The notes: a model not told the origin generated them from the letters alone. 64,000 nucleotides of DNA from Tabrizicola caldifontis (GCF_004762095.1 NZ_SIJH01000010.1:1-64000), one strand, 5' to 3'; counted from the first letter of the stretch, positions 25,586-35,096 are shown. Program-made: numbers and translations.

Positions 25586-26650
25586 TCAGGCGATGGCCCG
25601 CCGGACGGACGGCTGATCAACCAGCCAGTCCGTCACCCCCGCCCCGATCCACATGCACAGAAGGGCCAGCCAGGCCGTTGCCACGAAGATCGACCCGCCG
25701 GTAACGCCCGCCCCGATTGCACAGCCACCGGCCAGCATGGCCCCGAACCCCATCAGGGCGGCCCCGGTCATCGACCGGCGCATCTGTCCCTCGCCCTCGA
25801 ACCCCTGGAAGCGGAATTCCCCCTTCAGCGTCGCAGAGAGGAATGCCCCAAGGAAGACGCCCGGAACCAGGCCGATGTTGAAATCCAGCACAGGGTTTTC
25901 GGTCAGGAAGAACATCAGCGTATCAGCCGATGGCCCTGAGAACGTTGCCGATGTCACCGGCATCGGCTCGAAGGCCACTTGGGCCAGGCTGTAGGTCAGA
26001 ACCCAGCCCAAGGCGACAGAGAAGCCTACACCCGAAGCAAAGGCCACCGCGGCGAAACCAACCTTGTTCCGGCGCACCAGAACGAAGGCCAGGGCGGCAA
26101 TGGCCACCCCCAGCATAATGCCCGCAATCTTCGGCAGTCCCAGGGCGGCAAGAAGATCGACATTTGCTCCGCCGGGCGTGATCCACTGTCCCGCAAGCCA
26201 GGCGCGCATCGGCGACAGCAGGCCGTGCAGCGACATCTGGGCCACCACCGCGAAGATCAGGCCCGAGACGACGGCCCTTAGGTTTCCCGTTGCCGCCAGA
26301 ACCAGCAGCCGACCGGAACATCCTCGCGCCAGCACCATGCCCGCGCCGAACATCAGCCCGCCCAGGATTGCGCCTGACCAAGACCCGGCAACAGCCATCA
26401 TGCGCGCCTCGCTTGACCGGAAAAGGCCCAGCAGCTCTGCCCCCTGGACCCAGATCACCGCCGTGGAAAAGGCCAGAAGCCAGACCGCGACCTTTGGGCC
26501 AAGCAGTCCCCGGGAAAACTCGACCGTCGCGGCGCGCAGGCAGAATGCGGAACGCTGCGCCGCCACACCGAACACCGCCCCGGTCAAAAGGCCGAGCAAG
26601 GCTGCCAACGTGCCTTCTTCGACGTGATCCAGAAGCCAGACCAGATCCAT
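25586..26650 (-). CDS. Second SoxT-like YeeE/YedE family transporter
   Basis: A 354-residue membrane protein with about nine helices, the second YeeE/YedE protein flanking the sox block. The paired Gly-Cys pore motifs are GMVLARGCSGRLLV near residue 108 and AGGCAIGAGVTGGS near residue 313. ATG 26650 is preferred over 26662 because GGAGG lies at a proper distance. Converges on the sox operon. It probably transports thiosulfate or a related sulfur compound; in Pseudaminobacter two SoxT proteins were reported to have separate uptake and signalling roles, so division of labour with the first copy is plausible. Confidence 0.82.
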   Translation of the reverse strand: MDLVWLLDHVEEGTLAALLGLLTGAVFGVAAQRSAFCLRAATVEFSRGLLGPKVAVWLLAFSTAVIWVQGAELLGLFRSSEARMMAVAGSWSGAILGGLMFGAGMVLARGCSGRLLVLAATGNLRAVVSGLIFAVVAQMSLHGLLSPMRAWLAGQWITPGGANVDLLAALGLPKIAGIMLGVAIAALAFVLVRRNKVGFAAVAFASGVGFSVALGWVLTYSLAQVAFEPMPVTSATFSGPSADTLMFFLTENPVLDFNIGLVPGVFLGAFLSATLKGEFRFQGFEGEGQMRRSMTGAALMGFGAMLAGGCAIGAGVTGGSIFVATAWLALLCMWIGAGVTDWLVDQPSVRRAIA

Positions 26651-26835
26651 GTCCACCTCCATCCTGTCTTCACCTAGAGCTTTCCGAAAATCGCGCCTTG
26701 ATCCAGGTCATCCTGCAACCCGGTCCGGCGGTGTGGCCCATGCCTTATCATGCAGCCGCTTGCCACCGGCAGGGCCTTGCCGGAATCGTCGCTTCCTTCT
26801 TGGCGCGCGGGGCCGTGACCCCTAGATTGCCGCCC

Positions 26836-27489
26836 ATGTGGCGAAGACTTCTTCTTGGCGGGGTGGTCCTGGCGGTTGGCGGGCCGGTGGTCGCTCATCC
26901 GCATGTCTGGATCGATACCAGGATCGAGGTGATCCTGAACGACCGGAACGAGGCGACGGGGCTGCGCATCGGCTGGACCTATGACGAACTCTATTCTCTT
27001 TCCGTCGTGGGGGACATGGGGCTCGATCCCGACTGGGACGGCAACCTCACGCCCGAAGAAACGGCGCGCCTGTCCGGCTTCGACATGAACTGGGATCCGG
27101 ACTTTCCGGGCGACACCTACGCCTTGCTCGGCGAGACGCCGCTTGAACTCTCCCGACCGCAGGACTGGACGGCAGGCTACGCGGACGGAAAAATTACCAC
27201 GACCCATCTGCGCACCTTTGCCGAGCCGGTCCCCCTGGACACTCTGCCGCTGGTCGTGCAGGCCTATGATCCGGGCTATTACGTCGCTTATGCCATCCCC
27301 TTTCCGCCCGTGGTCTCCGGCGGGCTAGGCTGCACCGCGCGAACCTTCGTTCCTGACTTGGACGAGGCGCAGCAACAGCTGCTGGCCGCGCTGTCGGAAT
27401 ATGCGCCCGATGTGGACCTGCAGGCAGAGTTTCCAGCCGTGGGCGCCAAGTTTGCCGAAGAAGTGCGGGTAACATGCACCGCGCCGTGA
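26836..27489 (+). CDS. DUF1007-family exported protein, partner of NicO exporter
   Basis: A 217-residue exported protein. Signal peptide residues 1-20 (LLLGGVVLAVGGPVVAHPHVW), with the mature end beginning HPHVWIDTR, the DUF1007 hallmark and a likely metal-binding site. It contains TYDELYSL and a FAEPVPL segment. DUF1007 genes usually precede or follow NicO-type nickel/cobalt transporters, and here they overlap by 16 bases. Inferred role: binding or delivery of Ni or Co in the periplasm. Confidence 0.82.
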   Translation: MWRRLLLGGVVLAVGGPVVAHPHVWIDTRIEVILNDRNEATGLRIGWTYDELYSLSVVGDMGLDPDWDGNLTPEETARLSGFDMNWDPDFPGDTYALLGETPLELSRPQDWTAGYADGKITTTHLRTFAEPVPLDTLPLVVQAYDPGYYVAYAIPFPPVVSGGLGCTARTFVPDLDEAQQQLLAALSEYAPDVDLQAEFPAVGAKFAEEVRVTCTAP

Positions 27490-28397
27490 TGCTTGCGGGC
27501 CTCGGGCTGGTGCTTGTCATCGGTACCTTGTGGCTGACAGGGGCACTTGCGGGGATCGAGGCCGCGCTTTCGGCGGCGCAGCGGGCGGTTCAGGATCGTC
27601 TGGCCGGGGCGATCCGGGCCTTGCGGGCCGGCGAGGCAGGGGCGCTTGCGGCCTTCTGGGCGATCTGTTTTGCCTATGGCGCCCTGCATGCGGCAGGGCC
27701 CGGGCATGGCAAGCTGGTGATCGGCGGCTATGGCGTGGCGCGCCGGGTGCCGGTCTGGCGGCTGGCGGGGCTGGCGCTTGCCTCAAGCCTTGCGCAGGCG
27801 GCGGTGGCGGTCGGGCTGGTCCATTTGCTGGTGGCAGTCCTTGGCCTGGCGCGGGGCGAGGTGGACGAAACGGCCGAGCATTTGGTCACACCCATGGGCC
27901 ATGCAATGATTGCGGGCCTGGGCCTTTGGCTGATGTGGCGCGGGATGCAGGGCTTGCGCGCCGCGGCCCGGAACAGACCGCACGATGATGATGTTCATCC
28001 CGGTTTCGGCGACGGACGCCACGATCATCACCACGGGTCGCACTGCGATCATGCCCACGGCCCCACGCTGGAACAGGCCCGGAAGGTCACCGGTTTCCGC
28101 GATGGCCTTGCGCTAGTTGCGGGCATAGCGATGCGGCCCTGTTCCGGTGCGCTTCTGGTGCTGATCCTGACCTGGCAACTTGGGATCCCGATGGCGGGAA
28201 TTGCAGGGGCCTTCGTCATGGGGCTGGGCACGGCCTCGGTCACCGTGGGGGTGGCGCTGCTGGCTGTCTGGGCGCGCGAGGGGGTGCTGGCCGCGCTGCC
28301 GGGGCAGGGCGTGGCGCGGGTCATGCCGGTGCTGGAACTGGGGATCGGCGCGCTGATCGCCGCTGCTGCGCTGGGTCTGCTGATACAGTCTCCCTGA
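27474..28397 (+). CDS. NicO-family nickel/cobalt transporter (RcnA-like)
   Basis: A 307-residue membrane protein with six helices. Motifs of the NicO/RcnA family: ALHAAGPGHGKLVIGGY near residue 70 (HAxGPGHGK) and AGIAMRPCSGALLVL near residue 215. A histidine- and aspartate-rich loop at about residues 170-196 (GRHDHHHGSHCDHAHG) lies between the two halves and probably binds metal. Function: efflux or uptake of nickel or cobalt; RcnA exports. Co-transcribed with the DUF1007 gene. Confidence 0.9.
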   Translation: MHRAVMLAGLGLVLVIGTLWLTGALAGIEAALSAAQRAVQDRLAGAIRALRAGEAGALAAFWAICFAYGALHAAGPGHGKLVIGGYGVARRVPVWRLAGLALASSLAQAAVAVGLVHLLVAVLGLARGEVDETAEHLVTPMGHAMIAGLGLWLMWRGMQGLRAAARNRPHDDDVHPGFGDGRHDHHHGSHCDHAHGPTLEQARKVTGFRDGLALVAGIAMRPCSGALLVLILTWQLGIPMAGIAGAFVMGLGTASVTVGVALLAVWAREGVLAALPGQGVARVMPVLELGIGALIAAAALGLLIQSP

Positions 28398-28458
28398 CGC
28401 CGCGCTGCGGCGGAAACCCTACCTTGTGAACCCAGCGCGGCCCGCGTAAGCGGAAGCC

Positions 28459-29820
28459 ATGACACCGCAGATATCCACATCCACCCACGCGAGGGAGACC
28501 CTTGCGCTGGGCCTTCCCCTTGCCGGGTCGTCCTTGGCGCAGATGGCGCTGCATGTGACCGATGTGGTGATGATGGGTTGGTACGGCGTAGTGCCTCTGG
28601 CCGCGGTGGTCTTGGGGGCGTCGAGCTTCTTCATCGTCTTCGTTCTGGGGTCGGGCTTCGCCAAGGCTGTCATGCCGATGGTTGCCTCGGCCTTGGCCCA
28701 GGGTGACGAGACCCAGGTACGACGCGACACGCGGATGGGGTTGTGGCTGTCGATCGCCTACGGACTTGCGGTCTTTCCGATATTCTGGGCAGCGGGGCCG
28801 ATCCTGCTGGCGCTTGGCCAGAAGCCGGAGGTTGCAGCCATTGCCGAGGGCTACCTTTTCCTGGCAGGTTTTGGCATGGCGCCCGCACTATGCGTCACAG
28901 TTCTGCAAAGCTACCTGTCGGCGCTGGGACGGACACAGGTGGTTTTGTGGGTCACATTGGCGGCCGTGGGGCTGAACGTCGCTGTCAATTGGGCGCTGAT
29001 CTTCGGAAACTGGGGATTTCCCGAACTGGGTGCGAACGGCGCGGCGGTCGCGACGCTGACCGTGCAGGCCGCTTCGCTGCTTGCCCTCGGGCTTTATGCC
29101 GGCCTCCTGCCAAGCCTGCGTAGGTTCCATCTGTTCCAGCGCTTCTGGCGGGCGGACTGGCCCGCGCTGCGCCAGGTCTGGCGGCTTGGCGTGCCGATCG
29201 GTCTGACCGGGCTGGCCGAGGGCGGTCTGTTCCAGGCCTCGGCGCTGATGATGGGTTGGATCGGGGCAGTCGAACTGGCGGCCCACGGCATCGCACTGGA
29301 GGTGGCGGCCCTGACCTTCATGCTGCACGTCGGCCTTTCCAGCGCCGCCACGATCCGTGTCGCCCGCTTTGACGGCCGCGGCGACCGGGCCAACTTGCGA
29401 AGGGCAGCGCAGGTGGCGCTGCTGATCTCGCTGGCGGTGGCACTTGCCTCGGTCGCACTGTTCCTGGCCTTCCCCGAGCCGATCATCGCGCTGTTTCTGG
29501 ACATGGAAAAGCCGGACAGCGCGGCGATCCTTGCCTATGGCTCGGTCCTGCTGATCGTGGCGGCGCTGTTCCAGCTGGCGGACGGCATGCAGGTGATGGC
29601 GCTGGGGCTTCTGCGCGGGATCCGGGATACGCGTGTGCCGATGGTCCTGGCCGCAGTCAGCTATTGGCTGATTGGTATCCCTTGCAGCTATGTGCTGGCC
29701 TTTCCGCTGGGCATGGGCGGGGTCGGGTTGTGGCTGGGGTTGGTCGTGGGGCTGGTCTGCGCTTCGGTCAGCCTGATGTGGCGGTTCTGGCGGCTGGTGC
29801 GCCAGGCGCCGGAGGACTAG
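28459..29820 (+). CDS. MATE-family multidrug efflux transporter (NorM/DinF type)
   Basis: A 453-residue, twelve-helix transporter. The N-half begins LALGLPLAGSSLAQMALHVTDVVMMG, typical of MATE proteins, and repeats in the C-half as RLGVPIGLTGLAEGGLFQASALMMG. It also has VLLIVAALFQLADGMQVMALGLLRG near residue 350, a strong MatE signature. Exports cationic drugs or metabolites using Na+ or H+. Ends on the convergent KpsC gene (4-base overlap). Confidence 0.93.
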   Translation: MTPQISTSTHARETLALGLPLAGSSLAQMALHVTDVVMMGWYGVVPLAAVVLGASSFFIVFVLGSGFAKAVMPMVASALAQGDETQVRRDTRMGLWLSIAYGLAVFPIFWAAGPILLALGQKPEVAAIAEGYLFLAGFGMAPALCVTVLQSYLSALGRTQVVLWVTLAAVGLNVAVNWALIFGNWGFPELGANGAAVATLTVQAASLLALGLYAGLLPSLRRFHLFQRFWRADWPALRQVWRLGVPIGLTGLAEGGLFQASALMMGWIGAVELAAHGIALEVAALTFMLHVGLSSAATIRVARFDGRGDRANLRRAAQVALLISLAVALASVALFLAFPEPIIALFLDMEKPDSAAILAYGSVLLIVAALFQLADGMQVMALGLLRGIRDTRVPMVLAAVSYWLIGIPCSYVLAFPLGMGGVGLWLGLVVGLVCASVSLMWRFWRLVRQAPED

Positions 29821-31844
29821 CGCCAGAGCGGGGCAAGGCTTGCGAAGCGGCCCTGAAGCCTTGCAAGTAGCCGATGCAGCCGTCCGGGCAAGGGAATGGC
29901 ACCAGCGGCCAGCCGGTCAAGCACGACCTCTGGCGGGCAGGGGCGGCGGCTGACCGGATCCCAGTAGCGGGGATAGGCGATCAGTGCGGCATGTGCCAGC
30001 GTTGCCAGGTCGGTCCTGCCGCGCCGGTCCGGCACCGGGCCGAGGTCGCGGGTCAGGCCCCAGCCGGCATAGAATGGTGTACCAAGACAGGTCACCGGCA
30101 CGCCCCGGAGCAGCGCCTCGAAGCCCAGAAGCGAGGTCATGGTCCAGACCTCGTGCACCTGTGCCAGCAGCGCGATCGGGTCTGCCACGGGCAGCACCAT
30201 ATCGGCGAGGTTCCGAAGATCGGCTTCGGCAAGCGCCCCCGGCCGCAGACCCGCGACCACATCGGGATGCGGCTTGTAGATCAGGATGGCCCCCGGATTG
30301 GCCTGCCGCGCGGCCTTCAGCAGCCCGAGGTTCGTCCGCACCTCGCCCGCGCCAAGCAGGATCGAGGCGTCGTCCTCTACCTGGCCGGGAACGAGGATGC
30401 GGTGGCCTGCGGGCAGCGGCGGCAGGGGCGGGGCGGCAAGGTTGTATTTCGAAAGCCCTTCCGCCCGCAGCCGCGCAAGCAGACGTTCGGCCCGGTAGCG
30501 TCCGCCGGGGGGCAGCGGCGTCTTGATCAGCTCCTCAAGCCGCGAGGGCCGTGTCGGATCGTAGTAGATCCCGCGGTCGTCGGTGACCAGGCTGAGGGGT
30601 GGAACGAGGTTCGCCCCCAGCCCGCGGGATCGCAGGAACCCGTCCTCGACCCGCAGGCAGGCAGCCGTGGGACGGAAGTCGCGGGGTTCCTTGCCAGCCC
30701 AGACCAGAAGGCTGCGCCCCGTCATCTGCGCCAGCCTGTCAGCCGCCTGCGGGTCGCTGCGGAAGCGCACCGCCTTGTGGCCGCCGAAGATGGCCTGAAT
30801 CCGGCCACGCTTCCACAGCCGCATCCCGGTGGCAACATGACCGCGCCGATCCTCGCGGAACGCCCGCACCTCGGCTTCCAGCTGGTCCAGCGCCTCTTCC
30901 AGAGGGCACAGCCGGTCTCGGCATGGATCATACCAGAGCGGCGCCACGATCATTGCCCCCGCAAACAGCTGTTCCGCTGTCAAACGGCGGGTGCGGCGGG
31001 GCAGGGGGGCTTCGTCCTGTGTCAGGCCCCAGCCGGCATAGAAGGGCTGGCCGAAAACCCTGGGGCGATGGCCATGAAGAATCGCCTCGAAACCCAGCTG
31101 GCTGGAAACCGTATAAACGGCGCTAGCCGCCGCCAGCAGCCGATGTGGCGACACTGGCGCGGTCAGCAGCGTCACCCGTCCGCCCGCATCGGCCGACCCG
31201 AAATGCCCCCTGCGCAGGCCGGCGGCGGTTTCTGGATGGGTGCGGATCACGATCCTTGCATCGGGGTTTTCGGTCAGGGCAGCAGTCAGCATCCGCCTGA
31301 ATGTCGCTGCCGAGGCCCCGGAGTGGAGGATCGAGGCATCGCCACGCGTCTGGTCCGCCACCAGGATGAAGCCTGGATCGGGCACTGGCAGATCCGGGTC
31401 AAAATTGTTGTATTTCGACAAGCCATGATATCTTATCCGGGCTATCAGAGGCGCTGCACGATCCAGAATGTTCGAATCCTGCAAACCGTTCTGAAGGGTG
31501 TGCTCCAGCAGCGACGGGTTCCGGCTGTTGAAGTGTATGCCCAGCGGGTCGAAGATCAGGCCAAGTGGCGGCTCGCCCCTGGCCCGGCCAGGGTGGACCG
31601 AGCGCAGGAAGGCATCCTCGACCCTTACCAGCGGCAGGCCGTGACGCCGCGCCAGGATCTCGCCGCGCCATGCCGTCGGGCTGCAGCCCCAGACCAGAAC
31701 CCCATCACCCGGTCGCGGCAGGCCGAAGCGCAATTCGTGCCCGGCCAGATCCAGAACCCTGTGCAGGCGCCGGTCGCGAAGAAAGGACAGGTTCTGGTGC
31801 CAGAGCCGCCGAGGAACCCCGCTCAGCAGCCCCTGCGCGCCCAC
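29817..31844 (-). CDS. kpsC: KpsC-like capsule beta-Kdo transferase (two catalytic domains)
   Basis: A 675-residue cytoplasmic protein with two copies of the capsule-synthesis fold. Domain 1 (about 35-330) has VEDAFLRSVHPG and PFYAGWGLTQDEAPLPRRTRRLT. Domain 2 (about 355-660) has VEDGFLRSRGLG, KPHPDVVAGLR and PFYAGWGLTRDLGPVP. KpsC builds the poly-Kdo linker that joins group 2 capsules to lysophosphatidylglycerol, in concert with KpsS, encoded two genes upstream in transcription order. The start GTG 31844 is next to the stop of the exporter gene. Confidence 0.88.
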   Translation of the reverse strand: MGAQGLLSGVPRRLWHQNLSFLRDRRLHRVLDLAGHELRFGLPRPGDGVLVWGCSPTAWRGEILARRHGLPLVRVEDAFLRSVHPGRARGEPPLGLIFDPLGIHFNSRNPSLLEHTLQNGLQDSNILDRAAPLIARIRYHGLSKYNNFDPDLPVPDPGFILVADQTRGDASILHSGASAATFRRMLTAALTENPDARIVIRTHPETAAGLRRGHFGSADAGGRVTLLTAPVSPHRLLAAASAVYTVSSQLGFEAILHGHRPRVFGQPFYAGWGLTQDEAPLPRRTRRLTAEQLFAGAMIVAPLWYDPCRDRLCPLEEALDQLEAEVRAFREDRRGHVATGMRLWKRGRIQAIFGGHKAVRFRSDPQAADRLAQMTGRSLLVWAGKEPRDFRPTAACLRVEDGFLRSRGLGANLVPPLSLVTDDRGIYYDPTRPSRLEELIKTPLPPGGRYRAERLLARLRAEGLSKYNLAAPPLPPLPAGHRILVPGQVEDDASILLGAGEVRTNLGLLKAARQANPGAILIYKPHPDVVAGLRPGALAEADLRNLADMVLPVADPIALLAQVHEVWTMTSLLGFEALLRGVPVTCLGTPFYAGWGLTRDLGPVPDRRGRTDLATLAHAALIAYPRYWDPVSRRPCPPEVVLDRLAAGAIPLPGRLHRLLARLQGRFASLAPLWR

Positions 31845-31850
31845 GGCGGA

Positions 31851-32993
31851 TCAGTTGCTGCGGTCGGCGGTGTTGGCAAGGTTCGTCGCCGCCCCCGTGG
31901 TTCCGGTGATCGCGCCGAGCACCTTCTGCCAGCGAACGAAGGGCGCTTCCGTCACATACAGCGTGTCGCCATCGCGGATCTGGAAATCGCGCGCCTCGAA
32001 CAGACCGGTGGGTTCGGTCAGGTTCAGGACATAGACGATGCGCTGGTCGCCGATCAGGTCGTTTCGGCCCAGCACGGCCCGGGCGATGGCTTCGCTTTCG
32101 TCGCGCAGGACAAAGACGCCCTTCGGATCGGCCGCATTGGTTAAAAGGCCCCCGACCATGGCAATCGCCTCCAGCGCGGACAGCGTCTCGGATTCGAAAT
32201 CGACCTTGCTCTGCCCGCCCGTCGCGCCAAGGGCGATGAAGCTGCGGCTGTCTTCCTCGACCACGATCTTGTCGCCCGGGCGCAGGGCGATGTCGTTGGC
32301 CGGATTGGCATAGAGATCCTTCAGCCATACCTTGCCGGAATGGTTCCCCCGGGTAAGCCGGATGATCGCGATGTCGGGGTCGATCGCCACGCCCCCCGAC
32401 CTTGCCAGCATGGTCGCAAGGGTGCGTGTGGCGGCTTCGATCGGGTAGACACCCGGCCCGGCGGCGCGTCCGGCAACCGACACTGTGGCCCCTGCCCCCG
32501 CAGCCCGTGCGACGGTGACCTGTGGGTCCGGCGTCTGGCCTTCAAGTTGGCGCGTGATCGCCTGGCGTACGCCCTCTGGCGTCTGGCCGGCGGCTCGGAT
32601 GCGCCCGGCATAGGGCAGGAAGATATAGCCCTGGCCATCTACCTGAACTTCGCTCAGCGGGGTGACGCGCTGGCCTGTGTTGCCAAGCAGGGGGTCGTCC
32701 TTCACATTCTCGAACACCGTGATGGACAGCACGTCGCCTGCGGCAATCGTATCCGACCCCATGAGACCGGCTTTGCGGAAGGCCTCGCTGAAACCGAAGG
32801 TCGGCTGCACCGCCGTCGCGCGCGAGACCTCCGGCGTCACCTCGACGACAAAGGCGTTTCCCTTCTTCTCGACCGATCCGGACAGGATCTCGCTCTTGGT
32901 CGGGCCGGAACGGGGCAGACCGCAAGATGCAACGACTGCGAACGCCGAAACCAGCCCCAGCGCCTTGATCGTTGAGGAACGGACTCGATTCAC
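31851..32993 (-). CDS. Polysaccharide export lipoprotein (Wza/KpsD/BexD type)
   Basis: A 380-residue outer-membrane protein. A lipoprotein signal ends at VVASC (lipobox C near residue 24), followed by the poly-export domain (GDVLSITVFENV near 95, VDGQGYIFLPYAGRIRAAGQT near 125) and at least one SLBB domain (GATVSVAGRAAGPGVYPI). It forms the channel that exports capsule polysaccharide. It lies between KpsS and KpsC on the minus strand with 84 bases upstream, so it is part of one capsule unit. Confidence 0.9.
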   Translation of the reverse strand: MNRVRSSTIKALGLVSAFAVVASCGLPRSGPTKSEILSGSVEKKGNAFVVEVTPEVSRATAVQPTFGFSEAFRKAGLMGSDTIAAGDVLSITVFENVKDDPLLGNTGQRVTPLSEVQVDGQGYIFLPYAGRIRAAGQTPEGVRQAITRQLEGQTPDPQVTVARAAGAGATVSVAGRAAGPGVYPIEAATRTLATMLARSGGVAIDPDIAIIRLTRGNHSGKVWLKDLYANPANDIALRPGDKIVVEEDSRSFIALGATGGQSKVDFESETLSALEAIAMVGGLLTNAADPKGVFVLRDESEAIARAVLGRNDLIGDQRIVYVLNLTEPTGLFEARDFQIRDGDTLYVTEAPFVRWQKVLGAITGTTGAATNLANTADRSN

Positions 32994-33077
32994 TCTGCCA
33001 CCTCGCAGGATTCTTCGCTGCCTATGGCTGGAAATCTATTCAAGGCGTGATCCTCCCGCCAGATGGGCCTACGGTTT

Positions 33078-34355
33078 TCATCGCACAACGCGCAACTGTT
33101 GCCGGGGTGCCGCTTTTCCATGCAACAGGGCTTCGTAGGGATCGTCTTGCGCCAGCATCATGTCGACAACTTGCCGCAGCAGCGCCCGCCGGCCCCGGGC
33201 GGAATAGTAGCCGCCCACGACTTGCGACGTTTCCAGCAGAAATTGGCGATAGTCGCGGTAGGCGCGTGTGTCGGGGCGGTTCGGGGCGGCAAAGAACTCT
33301 GCCAGTGGCTGGTCGGAAACGAATTCGGGCTTGTCATAGACGGCAGCCCCGAAACTGCGCAACGGCACCCCGCGCCAAAGTGCCTGCTGCCCGGCGGTGG
33401 AATTCACCGTCACGGCGGATCGTGCGTCATTCAGCAATTCCGCCAGCTTGCCTCCACGCACGAAATGGACCCGGCCACCGATTCCGTGCACGGCGGCAAG
33501 ACGCCGGATCTCGGGCAACAGCGGTACGCGACCGTCCTCCAGCGGATGGGCCTTGAAGACCAGATGATGATGCCGGGGGGCGCCTGCCGCGAAGCCCCTG
33601 ATCACCAGATCGATGAAGTCGGTCATGCTGGAAAAGGGCGAATGCGTGCGGAAGCTGGCGTCATGTTCCAGCTGCAGGATCGCGAGGTGATAGGGAAAGC
33701 CGCCGCGCCGGATACGGGCTGTCGCTATCCGTCGCTCGAGCCGGTGGAAGGGCATGAGCAGGAAGCGTTTGAGATAAAGCGCGAATTCCTGGCCGACCGT
33801 CAGGGCCCGGTGCGGGCGGAAATTGCGGTAGGCGCGGCCGCCCAGTGCGACGAAGCCATGATAGATCGCCCCCCAGAACATGTGTTGGCGCATGTCGCCC
33901 CATGTCGCGGGCATGTCGGGCAGGTCGGGATCAACGTTTGAAAGCGCGGCCCGCATCTCGGGCAGCGTCAGATCCATAAGCCGCGAATGTCCGTTCGATC
34001 CCCCGCGTTCGTAGGTGATCCAGTAGGGGCGCAGGTAGCCTTCCTCGAACACATGGACGGTCAGGCCCCGCATGCGGGCAATGCGTATCGCCTGGGCATG
34101 GACCGGTCTGGTGTCGCCATAAAGCACCAGGTCGGTGATCTGGTGACGGTCGATCAGGCGGGTGCAGGTTTCGGGCCAGGCGGTCTGATCGTCCTTGAAG
34201 GGAATGTAGCCTTTGCCAGGCCAGAACACCCTGTCACCAAAGTTGAACCCAACGCGCCAGACCTCTGCCCCTGCGGCGCGAAGGTGCTGGGAAAGGCTGT
34301 GGAACCAGGGGCCGTGCGGGCCTTGCAGCAGAAGGAAGCGGCGATTCAGGTTCAC
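33078..34355 (-). CDS. kpsS: KpsS-like capsule beta-Kdo transferase
   Basis: A 425-residue cytoplasmic protein. RRFLLLQGPHGPWFHSLSQHLRAAG at the start, VYGDTRPVHAQAIR, FEEGYLRPYWITYERGG near residue 115 and HHHLVFKAHPLEDGR near 270 match KpsS, which adds the first Kdo residue to lysophosphatidylglycerol for capsule export. Start GTG 34355 is chosen because the family sequence begins there; the frame is open to TTG 34424. Divergent from riboflavin synthase. Confidence 0.87.
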   Translation of the reverse strand: MNLNRRFLLLQGPHGPWFHSLSQHLRAAGAEVWRVGFNFGDRVFWPGKGYIPFKDDQTAWPETCTRLIDRHQITDLVLYGDTRPVHAQAIRIARMRGLTVHVFEEGYLRPYWITYERGGSNGHSRLMDLTLPEMRAALSNVDPDLPDMPATWGDMRQHMFWGAIYHGFVALGGRAYRNFRPHRALTVGQEFALYLKRFLLMPFHRLERRIATARIRRGGFPYHLAILQLEHDASFRTHSPFSSMTDFIDLVIRGFAAGAPRHHHLVFKAHPLEDGRVPLLPEIRRLAAVHGIGGRVHFVRGGKLAELLNDARSAVTVNSTAGQQALWRGVPLRSFGAAVYDKPEFVSDQPLAEFFAAPNRPDTRAYRDYRQFLLETSQVVGGYYSARGRRALLRQVVDMMLAQDDPYEALLHGKAAPRQQLRVVR

Positions 34356-34499
34356 GGCGTCCCGGCGGTTAGCGCGATTGTGTGGATCCCTTTCCGCAAG
34401 AGCAGCAATCCGGCGCAAGTGCAAGGTTTCTTTGCGGCAAACGGGGCTGGACTTGGGGCATGGCGCAGGCTTAGGTCAGGCAGAAGCGAGGAGACCGGG

Positions 34500-35096
34500 A
34501 TGTTCACGGGAATTATCACCGATGTGGGGCGGATCGTCGAGACGAAGGTGACCGGCGACCTGCGGGCGCGGATTGCGACTGGCTATGATGTCGAGGGAAT
34601 CGACATCGGCGCCTCGATCGCCTGTGACGGGGTTTGCCTGACCGTCGTTGCGCTGGGGGCAGAGCCGGAAGGCTGGTTCGACGTGGAAATCTCGGCCGAA
34701 ACGGTGTCGAAGACCAATCTTTCGGGCTGGGTGCCGGGCAAGCGGGTGAACCTGGAGCGGGCGCTGAAAGTCGGTGACGAGCTGGGTGGCCACATCGTGT
34801 CGGGCCATGTCGATGGGGTGGCCGAGGTGGTGGGCGTTACCCCAGAGGGCGGGTCGCTTCGTGTGCGCCTTCGCGCCCCTGCGGATCTGGCCAGGTTCAT
34901 CGCGCCAAAAGGATCGGTGGCCCTGAATGGAACCTCGCTGACGGTGAACGAGGTCGAAGGGGCGGAATTCGGCGTGAACCTGATCCCGCACACGCAGGAA
35001 GTGACGACCTGGGGCGAGGTCAAGGTCGGGGATCGCGTGAACCTGGAAGTGGACACCATGGCCCGCTATGTGGCGCGCCTGCGCGAGTTCGACTGA
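34500..35096 (+). CDS. ribE: Riboflavin synthase alpha subunit
   Basis: A 198-residue trimeric enzyme that converts two 6,7-dimethyl-8-ribityllumazine molecules to riboflavin. It has two lumazine-binding domains: MFTGIITDVGRI and SIACDGVCLTV in the first, GGHIVSGHVDGVAEV and GSVALNGTSLTVNEV in the second. ATG 34500 was preferred because MFTGI is the canonical start and CGAGGAGACCGGG precedes it. The lumazine synthase gene lies at 42848-43348, not adjacent. Confidence 0.95.
   Translation: MFTGIITDVGRIVETKVTGDLRARIATGYDVEGIDIGASIACDGVCLTVVALGAEPEGWFDVEISAETVSKTNLSGWVPGKRVNLERALKVGDELGGHIVSGHVDGVAEVVGVTPEGGSLRVRLRAPADLARFIAPKGSVALNGTSLTVNEVEGAEFGVNLIPHTQEVTTWGEVKVGDRVNLEVDTMARYVARLREFD

Noticed and set aside
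29874-32144. Plus-strand open frame of 756 codons across the capsule genes
   Set aside because: Antisense to KpsC and the export lipoprotein, whose motifs are unambiguous.
34356-34499. FMN riboswitch in front of ribE
   Set aside because: The conserved FMN aptamer boxes are not visible in the short space available.
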